Positions 19,746 to 28,857 are shown, counted from the first letter of the stretch. The stretch is 64,000 bases of DNA from Streptomyces sp. F001 (GCF_004187715.1 NZ_QZWF01000003.1:248001-312000); one strand, 5' to 3'. Notes: generated by a model from the letters alone, not told the origin. Made by a program: numbers and translations.

Positions 19746-19910
19746 GATGGCCCTCAACGAGCAGATCGCCGAGTGGACGAACTCGTCGAAGGCCAGTTTC
19801 GCGAACACGGACTCGCTGACAGTCCAGAGCGTCCCCGGCACCGGCGCCACCCTGGGCGTGGAGTTCCTTGCGGCCTTCGCCGGCGTCGCGCCCGCGCCCC
19901 GCGCCCCGCG

Positions 19911-22247
19911 TCACGGCCTCGTGTCAACTCCGACCTCGCCGGAAGGGTTCCATGTCGAGGCCAACCAGGCCAGGTCGGCTCCGGCCTGACGGCGGGTCGC
20001 CCGCTCGCGCGAGAACAACTCCTCGGTCTTCGTCAGCACCAGCGTGTACGGGCGTCCCTGCCTCCTGGTCACATGGCTTACGGGCAGCTCGGCCGTGTCG
20101 ATCCTGCTGTGCACGTGCCGCCGCCCGTCCTTCGCCAGCGGCCACTCCAACGTCCGCCGCGACCTGGAGTCGAGGAACTCACCCAGGGTTGCGCACAGCT
20201 CGCAGCCGCACCCGGTCCACGCCACCGACCAGTCGTCCTCGGCGCGCGGCGCCCGTCGCGCAAGCGCGCCGAGCCGGCCCCCGCACTCCTGTGCCACCCC
20301 CGCGAGCTCCGCCGCCGGGGGCTCGCCCTCCGTGTGTTCCCGCGCCGCGTGGCGCAGCATCGGCAGCAGACACTCCAGGACCGTGTCCGGGCAGGAACGC
20401 AACGCTGCCATGATCCGGCCGAGCAGCTGCTCATCGACCGCTTCCAGGATGCGCAGCAGCGGCAGGCTCAGCCGCTCCAACCGCGCGCGGCGGATCTCGG
20501 CCGGCCCGGTTTGGGCCCACAGCCGCAGTTCACCGTTCACCTGGGTCCAGGCTCCGGTCAACAGCAGCTGGGCCACCGCCGGACTTCGGGCGGAGCACAG
20601 GGCCGCGCACAGCTGGGGAAGCCGCTCGGTCCAGTCGTACCGGTGTTCCTCGAAGCGGTTCCGCGCGCCGCCGAACCAGTCCTCGGTGACCTGGTCCAGC
20701 CACGGGACGCCGTACCGCTGCGCCACCGCGGCCAGGTCGTCCGCGTGTTCGGGAGTGAGCGCGTCGATCCGGAACGGCTCAAGGAGCATCGCAGCGGTCC
20801 CGGGTGCCTCAAGGCCCTCGGCCACCCGCAGCGCGCTCCCCAACTGCCCGGGCTGTACACCACTGCCCTTCCAGAACGGTGCGAGGGACTCGGCCGCGGC
20901 GCGTGCGCCGTCCCTGTCACCCGTGGCGATACGAGCCCGCAGTTCCTCGAGTGCCCACCGCGATCCGGCCTCGCCGCGTGCCGCGAAAGCCCGCTCTCGT
21001 GGCCACACCACGACCGCGGCCCGCCGGTACCAGCGGTCCAGTGTGTTGCCGTAGTTGCCCATGTAGCCCTCGTACTGGGAGTCATAGGGCTTCAGGTCCG
21101 CGCTCGGGGTACTGGCACAGCTCTCGTAGTCGCGGACGTACAGCGAGATCTCCTCGCCGCCGACACCGTCCGGACCGGTCCACCAGCCGAGGGTGATCTC
21201 GTCGTCGATCAGCTCGCCCAGCTCGTAGTCCTCGTCGGCACCCGCACCATCGACCGCGGCTGCTTCCTCGCCCTCGCCCTCTTCGTCCTCCTCGTCGTAG
21301 CCGTAGTCGTCCCAGGGGTCATACCCGGGCGGAGTGGCGTCCCAGGTCTCCTTCACCTCGGCAAGGGCGAGTACCGTCTCGCATCCCGCCTGGGCCGCCG
21401 CGGCGCGCAACAGCGCGGCACGCTCCGCGTCGGCGCCCTTGAGCCGGTCCCAGCCGAGACCCCGCTGGGTGTACTCGTGATCGAGCAGGTAGACGAGACG
21501 ACGGGGCGGATCGGGGTACGGGCGGCCGTAGCGCGGCCTGGCCGGTGTGTCGAAATGCTGCTCCAGGCAGTGCGCCATGTCGTCGAGCGGGCCGGACTCC
21601 CGCTCCGGGGTCCCTCGCTCGGCCAGCAGGTTGAACGTGAGGGTCACCCGGTAGCCGCTCCTGACCGGCGTCACCTCGTGCGGGCAGTCGGCGTAGAAGG
21701 CCACCAGGCTCAGCTCCGTCTTCGACGCACGGTAGGTCCGGCTCTGCCCGGCGTGCCCGATGACCAGCTCGCCGCCGGTGTATGCCGAGGGCAGCGACAG
21801 CACCAGCGTGCCCACCATGGCGTCGTCCTTCTCCGAGTCCTGGTGGGGGAGGAAGAACTGCCCCTTGCCGTACACGAGGAGGGCGTGCGGCTCGGCCCTG
21901 AGCCGGGTCGACGCGGGCAGCCCGAGTTCGTCCCGGAAGTACTCCAGCGCGCCGTCGAGCAGCGCCGGCCAGGCCGGGCCGCCCAGCGTGACCTGGTCCG
22001 GCGGGATCTGCCACGTGTCGCGCACACTGCTGTCGCTCAGGGTGTCCTTCCCCCGGCCGAACAGTGCCGGACGTGCCACCGCGATGAGCTTCCTCACCTG
22101 CGGCGCGCGCAGCGGCAGACGCACCGGTCCGACCCCGGCCACCTCAAGGCGGACGCCGTCCGCCGGTGCGTCGAGCCGGGCGCTGAACTCCGCCGCCCTC
22201 GAGCTGCCGAGCAGCACGCCCAGCCGCTCCCTCGCGCTCTTGGCCAT
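19911..22247 (-). CDS. 2-oxoglutarate/Fe(II) oxygenase (prolyl-hydroxylase fold)
   Basis: 778-residue protein. Residues about 110-210 form a double-stranded beta-helix oxygenase domain with the metal triad H135-x-D137 (LPHQD) and H190 (CPHEV). R200 (SGYRVTL) is positioned to bind 2-oxoglutarate. A highly acidic linker (about 315-345) leads to a large C-terminal helical region of unknown type with a CGCELC cysteine pair. ATG 22247 is chosen because MAKSARERLG begins the conserved part. It is divergent from the HTH/XPB-like pair, inside island 1. The substrate is unknown; protein hydroxylation is the family default. Confidence 0.72.
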   Translation of the reverse strand: MAKSARERLGVLLGSSRAAEFSARLDAPADGVRLEVAGVGPVRLPLRAPQVRKLIAVARPALFGRGKDTLSDSSVRDTWQIPPDQVTLGGPAWPALLDGALEYFRDELGLPASTRLRAEPHALLVYGKGQFFLPHQDSEKDDAMVGTLVLSLPSAYTGGELVIGHAGQSRTYRASKTELSLVAFYADCPHEVTPVRSGYRVTLTFNLLAERGTPERESGPLDDMAHCLEQHFDTPARPRYGRPYPDPPRRLVYLLDHEYTQRGLGWDRLKGADAERAALLRAAAAQAGCETVLALAEVKETWDATPPGYDPWDDYGYDEEDEEGEGEEAAAVDGAGADEDYELGELIDDEITLGWWTGPDGVGGEEISLYVRDYESCASTPSADLKPYDSQYEGYMGNYGNTLDRWYRRAAVVVWPRERAFAARGEAGSRWALEELRARIATGDRDGARAAAESLAPFWKGSGVQPGQLGSALRVAEGLEAPGTAAMLLEPFRIDALTPEHADDLAAVAQRYGVPWLDQVTEDWFGGARNRFEEHRYDWTERLPQLCAALCSARSPAVAQLLLTGAWTQVNGELRLWAQTGPAEIRRARLERLSLPLLRILEAVDEQLLGRIMAALRSCPDTVLECLLPMLRHAAREHTEGEPPAAELAGVAQECGGRLGALARRAPRAEDDWSVAWTGCGCELCATLGEFLDSRSRRTLEWPLAKDGRRHVHSRIDTAELPVSHVTRRQGRPYTLVLTKTEELFSRERATRRQAGADLAWLASTWNPSGEVGVDTRP

Positions 22248-22473
22248 CGCTCCGCCCTTCCTGTTCCCACGGCCGTGCCGCCTCACCCCGACTCTACGGA
22301 GTGGCGGGACCGCGGGTGGCCGTCTCACCCGTACGGGAACGCCTTCCCCGGCGTGGACTGCGGCCGGGAAGCACCCGGTTCGGGCCCGCGTGCCCGTGCA
22401 TGTTCCCCACCCGGGGACTGCGGGAACAGCCACCCCCGCACCTGACGCCCCGGCGCTGCGGAACAATGGCCCC

Positions 22474-23201
22474 GTGAACGACGACGACGCTCAACTGGTG
22501 TCCCAGGTAAGGTCGCTGCGGGAGAAGGGCAGCGGACCGAAGCAGATCGCGCGGGCCCTCGGGCTGAAACCAGCCCGGGCGAGCGCGCTGGTGCGCCAGG
22601 TGGCCCACGAACAGCAGAGCACGGCCGAGCCGGTCGCGCGCCCGGTGGTGGGCTGCTGGGTGAACGCCGGCTGGAGCACCGACCTGGAACTGTCCGAGGC
22701 CCCCGACTGGGCACGCGCCGACGCCGAGGTCGCCGGGGTCCCGAGGCCGCCGGTTTCGCCCAGGTCCTGATCGCCCGACAGGAGCGTGCCAGCCGGGTCA
22801 CCGTCTGCGGGTTCCTCGTAGACGTCTACTGCCTCGGCGTCAAGGACAGCGTCGGCCCGCAGGCGATGGGCGGAGGATCACTGGACGCCTACGTACGCGA
22901 CTACTACCGGGCGTTCGACCGACCTCCGCTGCGGATCGGCCTGGAGCAGGCGCAGAGCATCGTGCACGGTGGTGTGGCCTACGCCCGCACCCTCGGCTTC
23001 GAGCCCGCGCCGGACTTCGCGCAGGTCTCCGTACACCTCGGTGGGCCCGGCCCGGCGGCCCCGCAGGTCGGCTTCGGTCGCCAGGGCAAGCCGTTCTACA
23101 TCAACGGCCCACGCGACGACGCCCGGAAGATCGTACGCACGCTGGAGCACACCTGCGGCGCGGGCAACTACGACTACCTTCTGGGAACGGGGCCTCTGTG
23201 A
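22474..23201 (+). pseudogene. HTH-domain protein, frameshifted
   Basis: GTG 22474 starts MNDDDAQLVSQVRSLREKGS, followed by a helix-turn-helix (GPKQIARALGLKPARASALV, about residues 20-39). Frame 1 stops at 22770. Clearly protein-like sequence continues in frame 3 from about 22745 (FAQVLIARQERASRVTVCG) to the stop at 23201, which overlaps the GTG of the next gene. One base appears lost (or two gained) near 22725-22745. The family is a hypothetical actinobacterial HTH protein that I recognise only by pattern. It is divergent from the 2OG oxygenase. Confidence 0.6.
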
Positions 23202-24515
23202 CCGGCGACCACGACGAGCATCGGGTACGCACGACCGAGCACGAGGCACAGGCCAACCTGAAGGCGGTGCTCCAGCTGTGCGCGGCAGGCCGACTGCGCT
23301 GCAGTGAGAAGACACTCCGCCCGTCCGCGGCGACGGTCAAGACGGTCGCGGACGCACTCGACGGCGGCGACTTTCTACGCCGAGGAGCCGATCGCCTCCT
23401 TCGCCTGGCCGCTGCTGCTCCAGGCCGGCGGGCTCGCCCAACTCACCGCCGGAAAACTCACGCTGACCGCACGCGGCAGGGCGGCGCTGACCAAACCGGC
23501 ACACGACACGCTCGCCCTGCTGTGGCGGCGCTGGCTCAGCCACGGTGTGATCGACGAGTTCTCCCGCGTCGAGGCGATCAAGGGCCAACGCGCGGCGAAC
23601 GTCCTCACCGCCGTCAAGCCGCGCCGGGCCCAGGTCGGCGCGCCCCTGGCCGCCTGCACATCCGGTGAGTGGACCGATGTCGACACACTCTTCCGCACCA
23701 TGCGCAAGGCCGGTCACGATCCCGGGATCGCCCGCACCGAGCGCGCCCTGTGGAAGCTCTACCTGGAGGACCCCGAGTACGGCAGCCTCGGCTACGACGG
23801 GTTCCGCAACTGGGAACTCCTCCAGGGCTGCTACACCCTCGCCGTGCTCTTCGAGTACGCCGCCGTCCTCGGCCTGATCGATGTGGACTACCGGCCGCCG
23901 GTGGGCGCCCGCGACGACTACCGCGACAACTGGGGCGCCGACTGGACCGACTGCATCAGCCGCTACGACGGCCTCCTCGGCCTCCGCCTCAACCCGCTCG
24001 GCGCCTACGCCACCGGGCAGGCCGCCGCCTACCTCCCCACCCCCGCACCGGCCGACACCGTCCCGAAGAGTTCTGGCGGTCTGAAGGTGCTCCCCAACCA
24101 CGACGTGGTGGCCCTCGACGGACTCGCCCCCGCCGAGACCCTCCTCCTCGACGCCTTCGCCGAACGCACTGGCGACCGCGTGTGGGCCCTGACCTCCGCC
24201 TCGCTGCTCGCCGCCGCGGACACGGGCCGCGATCTCGCCGAACTCCGCCGCCATCTGGAGGCCACCGCCGGTCCGCTCCCGCAGACGGTCACCACCCTGC
24301 TGGACGACGCCGCCCGCCGCGTCGGCCAGGTCCGCGACACCGGGCCGGTGCACCTCGTCGAGTGCGCGGACGCGGCCGTCGCGGCCCTCCTCGCCACCGA
24401 CCGCCGCACCCGTACCCACTGCACCCGTCTCGGCGAACGACACCTCGCCGTCCCCCTCGACAAGCTCCCCGCCTTCCGCAAATCCGCCCTTGCCCAGGGC
24501 TACCCCGTCGGCTGA
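23198..24515 (+). pseudogene. XPB/Ssl2-like helicase-domain protein, frameshifted
   Basis: GTG 23198 overlaps the HTH gene stop (GTGA). The first 60 residues read in one frame up to LDGGDF. The rest (YAEEPIASFAWPLLLQAGG to ALAQGYPVG) is in another frame. GACTTTCTACGCC at 23370-23382 looks like GACTTCTACGCC with one extra T. The C-terminal 150 residues, including VLPNHDVVALDGLAPAETLL, resemble the XPB/Ssl2-like domain of the larger protein at 32849. Without the extra base the product would be about 440 residues. Confidence 0.6.
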
Positions 24516-24519
24516 CACA

Positions 24520-24690
24520 CGTCCTCGACGCCGGTCCGGCCGTCACGGTCGAGTACATCGCCACCTCTGGCAACCGGACCGTACGCACCCTCAGCCGCCT
24601 CGTGCTCGACCCGCCCTGTCCCGAAGCCTGGTGCCATCTGCGGACCCCGAGCGCGTCTTCACCCTCTCGCGCATCCACGGCGTGATGCCC
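24520..24690 (+). pseudogene. WYL-domain C-terminal relic
   Basis: Reads AVTVEYIATSGNRTVRTLSR, then after a frame change RVFTLSRIHGVMPA. This parallels the last 60 residues of the intact gene at 32849-35269 (EVTIEYVAASGSRTVRTLSE ... VFTLSRIHGVMPA). It is a fragment of a paralogue with a frameshift near 24640. Confidence 0.65.
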
Positions 24691-24751
24691 GCGCGGGACT
24701 CGGCGGCCAGGGCCGGGTGCCCGGGTGCGCCACCCCGTGGGCATTTTGCGA

Positions 24752-24777
24752 GATATACTTGACTCCATACTTGATAT
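24752..24777 (+). promoter_or_regulatory. vapBC operator/promoter candidate
   Basis: Direct repeat ATACTTGA-CTCC-ATACTTGA (24755-24774) lies inside an outer inverted repeat GATAT/ATATC, 14 bases before the antitoxin start. It is unusually AT-rich for this genome. Antitoxin autoregulation through such repeats is the rule in VapBC systems. Confidence 0.55.
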
Positions 24778-24790
24778 CGAGGAGGCACTC

Positions 24791-25006
24791 GTGAGTCGGA
24801 CGGTTATCGACCTGGACGACGACCTGGTCGCGGACGTGGCCAAAGCGCTCGGGACGAGCACCAAGAAGGAGACGGTCAACACCGCTCTTCGCGAGGTGCT
24901 GGAGAGTCGGCGTCGTGCCCTGGCTCTCGCCCGGCTGCGGGCCGCGGCCGGGGACGGCGCATTCGAGCTGGAGCTGTTCGAGAACAAGGGGAACTACCGC
25001 CGGTGA
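24791..25006 (+). CDS. vapB: VapB-type antitoxin
   Basis: 71-residue antitoxin. The N-terminal part RTVIDLDDDLVADVAKALG followed by TKKETVNTALREVLESRRR is the short ribbon-helix-helix form that pairs with PIN toxins. The C-terminal tail FELELFENKGNYRR would wrap the toxin. GTG 24791 is selected for its GAGGAGG ribosome site. The stop overlaps the vapC GTG by 4 bases. Confidence 0.85.
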   Translation: MSRTVIDLDDDLVADVAKALGTSTKKETVNTALREVLESRRRALALARLRAAAGDGAFELELFENKGNYRR

Positions 25007-25425
25007 ACGCGGCCCAGTTCCTGATCGACACCAGCGCGCTCGCCCGGTTCATGCACGAGGAAGCGGAGCAGTACGGATGGGACCAGGCGGCAGCCGCCGG
25101 GCTCATCGCCACGTGCCCGATCACCGAGCTCGAGTTCTTCTACAGCGCCCGGTCGGCCGCCGACAGGGCGCGCGGCGTCGAGGACATGCGACTGATCTTC
25201 GGTTGGGTTCCCGTCGACGACCGCGCCTACGACCGCGCCTGGCAGGTCCAGGAAGCTCTCACCAAACAGGGAAAGCACCGCAGTGCTGGTGCGGTGGACC
25301 TCGTCGTCGCCGCGACGGCCGAGCTGCAAGGGCTCACCCTCCTGCACCGCGACCACGACTTCGCCTGCATCGCGGCGGTGACCGGCCAGGCTCTCCAGTG
25401 GTACGGCCCGGAGAGCGGCAAATAG
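25003..25425 (+). CDS. vapC: VapC-type PIN-domain ribonuclease toxin
   Basis: 140-residue PIN-domain protein. Acidic catalytic positions are D9 (FLIDTSALARF), the Glu of ITELEF, the Asp of GAVDLVVAATA and the Asp of LHRDHDF. VapC toxins cut tRNA or rRNA and are neutralised by the cognate VapB. It ends 10 bases before the right arm site of island 1, so the pair sits at the island border and could stabilise it. Confidence 0.88.
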   Translation: MNAAQFLIDTSALARFMHEEAEQYGWDQAAAAGLIATCPITELEFFYSARSAADRARGVEDMRLIFGWVPVDDRAYDRAWQVQEALTKQGKHRSAGAVDLVVAATAELQGLTLLHRDHDFACIAAVTGQALQWYGPESGK

Positions 25426-25434
25426 ACGGGCGAT

Positions 25435-25458
25435 GGTTGCAGTTCTGGTTGCATTCAC
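25435..25458 (+). repeat. arm-type site, island 1 right
   Basis: GGTTGC-AGTTCT-GGTTGC-ATTCAC, matching 19515-19538 in the same orientation, 92 bases before att copy 2. Confidence 0.6.
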
Positions 25459-25549
25459 CTCCGTACAGCACCGTTCAGGAGCCCCACCCGCCACAGCCGC
25501 ACCGCAGGTCAGAACGCTCCCGCACACCCCTGTACCCCAGGACGAACAT

Positions 25550-25603
25550 TTGGAAAGCGTGTTGGGGGCAACCCCTCACGAGTTCGAATCTCGTATCCTC
25601 CGC
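25550..25603 (+). repeat. attachment core copy 2
   Basis: 54-bp exact copy of the tRNA-Ser 3' part. The 5' half of the tRNA is absent, so it is not a gene. It is the shared border of islands 1 and 2. Confidence 0.92.
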
Positions 25604-25624
25604 CTGCCTCACCGGGCACGATGC

Positions 25625-25658
25625 CGAAGGGCCCCACCGTTCGCGGTGGGGCCCTTCG
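25625..25658 (+). terminator. hairpin after att copy 2
   Basis: Perfect 15-bp stem (CGAAGGGCCCCACCG and complement) with a TTCG loop, in the same position relative to the core as the terminator at 19471. It would have terminated the tRNA when this element alone occupied the site. Confidence 0.85.
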
Positions 25659-25667
25659 ACGTGCTCC

Positions 25668-25690
25668 GTCTCAGTTTTGGGCTCATTTAC
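25668..25690 (+). repeat. arm-type site, island 2 left
   Basis: GTCTCA-GTTTTG-GGCTCA-TTTAC, a 12-base-spaced repeat matching 28744-28766. The stretch from here to 25871 contains only the promoter region of the next gene. Confidence 0.6.
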
Positions 25691-25871
25691 TTCCGACATT
25701 CAAGGCATTCTTCTCGCCTGTGCGGCTCGCTGCTCCCGCGAGCCTTGGCCCATTCAAGGGACACTCACGGATGCGGCGAGGCAATCACCGAGCGTCATCC
25801 GCGCATGTGCGCGCCTCTCTCATATGCAGGGGTATGTTTTATGGAGGCGTACTTCTATATCTGGGAGAGGC

Positions 25872-27344
25872 ATGGACAAGCCGGCCGAGATGTTCGACCG
25901 AGACTACGAGTGGTCGGCGCTGAGGCGATTCATCACCGACCCACAGCCGGGCGCGACTCTCGGCGTGGTCTCCGGACGTCGCCGCCAAGGCAAGACCTTC
26001 CTGCTGGACGCCGCGTGCCGCGCCGCCGGAGGTTTCTATTTCGGTGCGACCGAAGCTACGGACGCCGAGTCGCTGCGGAGGATCAGCACCGCGCTGACCG
26101 ATCACGTCCGGCCCGCCAGCCCGTTCCACTTCGCCAACTGGTCAGAGGCGGTCGACGCGCTTCTCGCCATCGGCTCCGAACGCCCCGTCCCTGTGGTGAT
26201 CGACGAGTTTCCGTACCTGGCCAAGGCCAATCCGGAACTGCCCTCGATCATCCAGGAGGCTCTGCGGCCCCTGCGTGATCAGCGCACCCGCTCGCGCACT
26301 CGGCTGCTGCTGTGCGGCTCGGCGCTGTCCTTCATGGGTCGGCTGCTGTCGGGTAACGCCCCGCTGCGTGGACGGGCGGGCCTGGAGCTGGTCGTCCGCC
26401 CCCTCGACCACCGCCTCGCCGCGGACTTCTGGGACATCACCGACCCCCACCTGGCCATGAAGGTCAACGCGATCGTCGGCGGCACGCCGGCCTATCGACG
26501 CGAGTTCGCGCGCGGCGACACTCCCAAGGGGCCGGACGACTTCGACGACTGGGTTGTCCGCACCGTCCTCAATCCCGAGACCCCCCTCTTCCGCGAGGCC
26601 CGCTACCTGTTGGCCGAAGAGCCCGACCTTCGCGACACCGCCCTGTACCTGTCCGTACTGGCCGCCGTCGCCGACGGCAACGCCACCCGAGGCGGCATGG
26701 CCAGCTATCTGGAACGCAAAGCCACCGACATCGCGCACCCCATCAACGTTCTGGAAGACGCGGGACTGCTCCACCGCGACGCGGACGCATTCCGCGACAA
26801 CCGGCCCACGTATCGCATCGCCGAACCGCTGATCGGCTTCTACCACGCGATCATGCGCCCGGTGTGGGACCAGCTCGAACGCCCGGGCAGTGCGACACGG
26901 GTCTGGCAAGCCAGCCGCCGACGCTTCGCAAGCAATGTCCTGGGGCCTCATTTCGAACAGGTTTGCCGCGACTGGGCTCTCCATCACGCCGATCCCGACC
27001 TTCTGGGCGGTCTGCCCGCCCGCGTCGGGCATGGCGTAGTCCACGACTCCAAGGCCCGCATCGGCCATGAGGTCGACGTGGCGGTGATCGGCATCGCCGA
27101 CGCCGACAAACCTCCGCTCCTGGCCATCGGGGAGGCCAAGTGGAACGACACCATGGGCATGGCCCACGTCGACCGCCTCCGGCATATCCGCAGCCTTGTC
27201 AGCCAGGCCGGACGTTATGACACCACCGACACTCGGCTCATCTGCTTCAGCGGAGCAGGATTCAACGACAAAGCCCATGCCGCAGCGGAAGCCAACACTG
27301 ATGTCCGTCTCATCGACCTGGCTGCGCTCTACAGCCAGGAGTGA
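25872..27344 (+). CDS. AAA ATPase with DUF234 C-terminal domain
   Basis: 490-residue protein of the archaeal/bacterial AAA-DUF234 family. Walker A is GRRRQGKT (35-42). Walker B is VVIDEFPYL (about 110-118). A winged-helix segment (ERKATDIAHPINVLEDAGLL) follows. The C-terminal domain carries HEVDVAVIG and LLAIGEAKW (about 400-422), the D and E-x-K of a PD-(D/E)XK nuclease-like fold. The family is widespread on mobile DNA and its function is untested. ATG 25872 follows GGGAGAGG. It lies alone in the left half of island 2. Confidence 0.82.
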   Translation: MDKPAEMFDRDYEWSALRRFITDPQPGATLGVVSGRRRQGKTFLLDAACRAAGGFYFGATEATDAESLRRISTALTDHVRPASPFHFANWSEAVDALLAIGSERPVPVVIDEFPYLAKANPELPSIIQEALRPLRDQRTRSRTRLLLCGSALSFMGRLLSGNAPLRGRAGLELVVRPLDHRLAADFWDITDPHLAMKVNAIVGGTPAYRREFARGDTPKGPDDFDDWVVRTVLNPETPLFREARYLLAEEPDLRDTALYLSVLAAVADGNATRGGMASYLERKATDIAHPINVLEDAGLLHRDADAFRDNRPTYRIAEPLIGFYHAIMRPVWDQLERPGSATRVWQASRRRFASNVLGPHFEQVCRDWALHHADPDLLGGLPARVGHGVVHDSKARIGHEVDVAVIGIADADKPPLLAIGEAKWNDTMGMAHVDRLRHIRSLVSQAGRYDTTDTRLICFSGAGFNDKAHAAAEANTDVRLIDLAALYSQE

Positions 27345-27395
27345 AGGGGCGTACCGAGTCCGGAACGGCAGCCGCCACGGAGAGATCAGCTGCCT

Positions 27396-28607
27396 TCAGC
27401 TGGGGTTATCTGGACGCTGCAATAGATAGCCCCAGACAGGGTCCATTACCTCGTCGTCCAAGGCCAGGGAGTCGGACCAGTGACGCTGTTCGAGCGGAGC
27501 AAGCAGATCTTCAATGGTGCACAGCCAAGCCTCGCACAGGGCACGCAAGAAGAGCCCGTAAAGGCCGCCGGGCATCCGCCACCAGACCTTCTCCCAGGTG
27601 AGAGTGGGGTGGTTGCGCGCGAACTCATACTCAGCATCGCGGTTCAGAATATCCGGGAAAACGCCTGCGAAAGGAGGAAGAGGCGCTCTCAGGAAGAAGA
27701 CGACCCAGTTGTCGGGGAGTTCCACGTTCTGTCCCGACAGGTAGTGATAGACCTGCGGTGGCCGGGCCCGGGCAGCGACATTTGGCCCTGAGGCCAGGAA
27801 GACTTCTGTCCGCTGCGCGGCCCATGCCGCGACATCGGCCGGACGGAGCAGGCCCTGCGCCGTAAGGGAAAAAGCGATGTCGTCCGAGAGGCAGTTGAAC
27901 GCACTGTGCAGCGTGCTGGCCAGTTCCAGTTGGACCGAGTTGCCGAAGTGCCCGATGTCGCGAAGCTGTTGTTCCTGGGTGCGCAACCACTGGCGAACCT
28001 GAGCCTGACCTGCCACCAGACTCGCCTTGTCCCTCGAAGCCCGGCTGGGCTGACCGGCAAGGTATCCGGCGAAGGCCATTGTTTGGTCAGCCAGGAAGCC
28101 GTTCACTGGGACAACCCCACTGAAGTTGCCTTGCCCTTGGTAGTTCAAGTCCGTCCAGAGCGTGGCCAGTCCAATGCGCCGTCCGGATCCGTCCACCAGT
28201 TCTGTTGCTCGTTCAACAAAGGCGTCACGCAGTTGGAGGCGTTGCTTCTCTTGCCCAGCACGCCAACTGTCGGTCAAGGGTGGGTAGAGGCGATCGAAGA
28301 CTTCCTCGGGTGCTCCCGTGGCCAGTGCGAAGGGTGGAATGGTCTCAGGCTGCGTCGCATCGGGCTCCCAAATGCGGATCGGGACAGCGTTCTCCAGGAC
28401 CAGTCGGCGAATCAACTGGCCGACCCGATCACCGCTGGTTCTGCGGAGGAGCCCCTGAATGTCGTAGGGATTCGTCTTAAGCCTGACGCGCACTGTCGTG
28501 CCCGTCGCAGCACGGCCGCCAGCAGGCAGGTGCTGCCATCGCCCCCACCCGTCTGACCTCCCATCAGGATAGGGCGACCAAGGTCGCTCAGCACCCTGGA
28601 TCACCAA
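27396..28607 (-). pseudogene. N-terminally truncated HSP90-like ATPase family protein
   Basis: A 403-codon frame from GTG 28607, closed upstream by an in-frame TAG four codons before it. It begins in mid-domain: the segment GTTVRVRLKTNPYDIQGLLR resembles the end of a GHKL ATPase domain in long bacterial HSP90-like proteins. The remainder (FNCLSDDIAFSLTAQGLLRP, WWRMPGGLYGLFLRALCEAW) is a C-terminal domain without a family I can name. The ATP-binding half is missing, probably lost when the island formed. It is convergent with the AAA-DUF234 gene. Confidence 0.45.
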
Positions 28608-28743
28608 GACTCTCTACCGCGCCAGCACGTTCCACGACGTTTTCCAGCCAAGGTGGCTGGCGCTGCTTGCAAGATCCGCACGCCCGCATCCGTAGACACA
28701 GCCCACTATGCTCCGCCCACCAACGGAGGCCAGGGGCTCTCTG

Positions 28744-28766
28744 GTCTCAGTTTTGGTCTCATTCAC
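28744..28766 (+). repeat. arm-type site, island 2 right
   Basis: GTCTCA-GTTTTG-GTCTCA-TTCAC, paired with 25668-25690. The remainder of 28608-28857 holds no gene. Confidence 0.6.
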
Positions 28767-28857
28767 CCCCGTCCATCATCATTCGGAAGGCCCACCACCA
28801 CCCGCTTCACCGCAGGTCAGAACGTTCACGGCCCTCACCGAACCCCCAGACGAACAT

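Larger units (their letters stand above)
19505..19910. other. left end of island 1, no intact gene
   Basis: Contains the arm-type repeat at 19515 and a possible toxin relic at 19629-19745. The remainder has short open frames on both strands without recognisable similarity. Confidence 0.5.
19396..25603. mobile_element. integrase-less tRNA-Ser island 1
   Basis: A 6.2-kb segment bounded by 54-bp direct repeats of the tRNA-Ser 3' end, with matching arm-type repeats just inside each end (19515 and 25435). Cargo: possible RelE relic, 2OG oxygenase, frameshifted HTH and XPB-like genes, WYL relic, and vapBC. No integrase, excisionase or replication gene was recognised in any frame. This fits a decayed or cis-mobilizable element (CIME). 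Confidence 0.75.

Noticed and set aside
19744..19989. Small ORF of 81 codons in the left end of island 1
   Set aside because: No ribosome site, biased shadow-like composition toward its end, and overlap with the 2OG oxygenase frame; not convincing as a gene.
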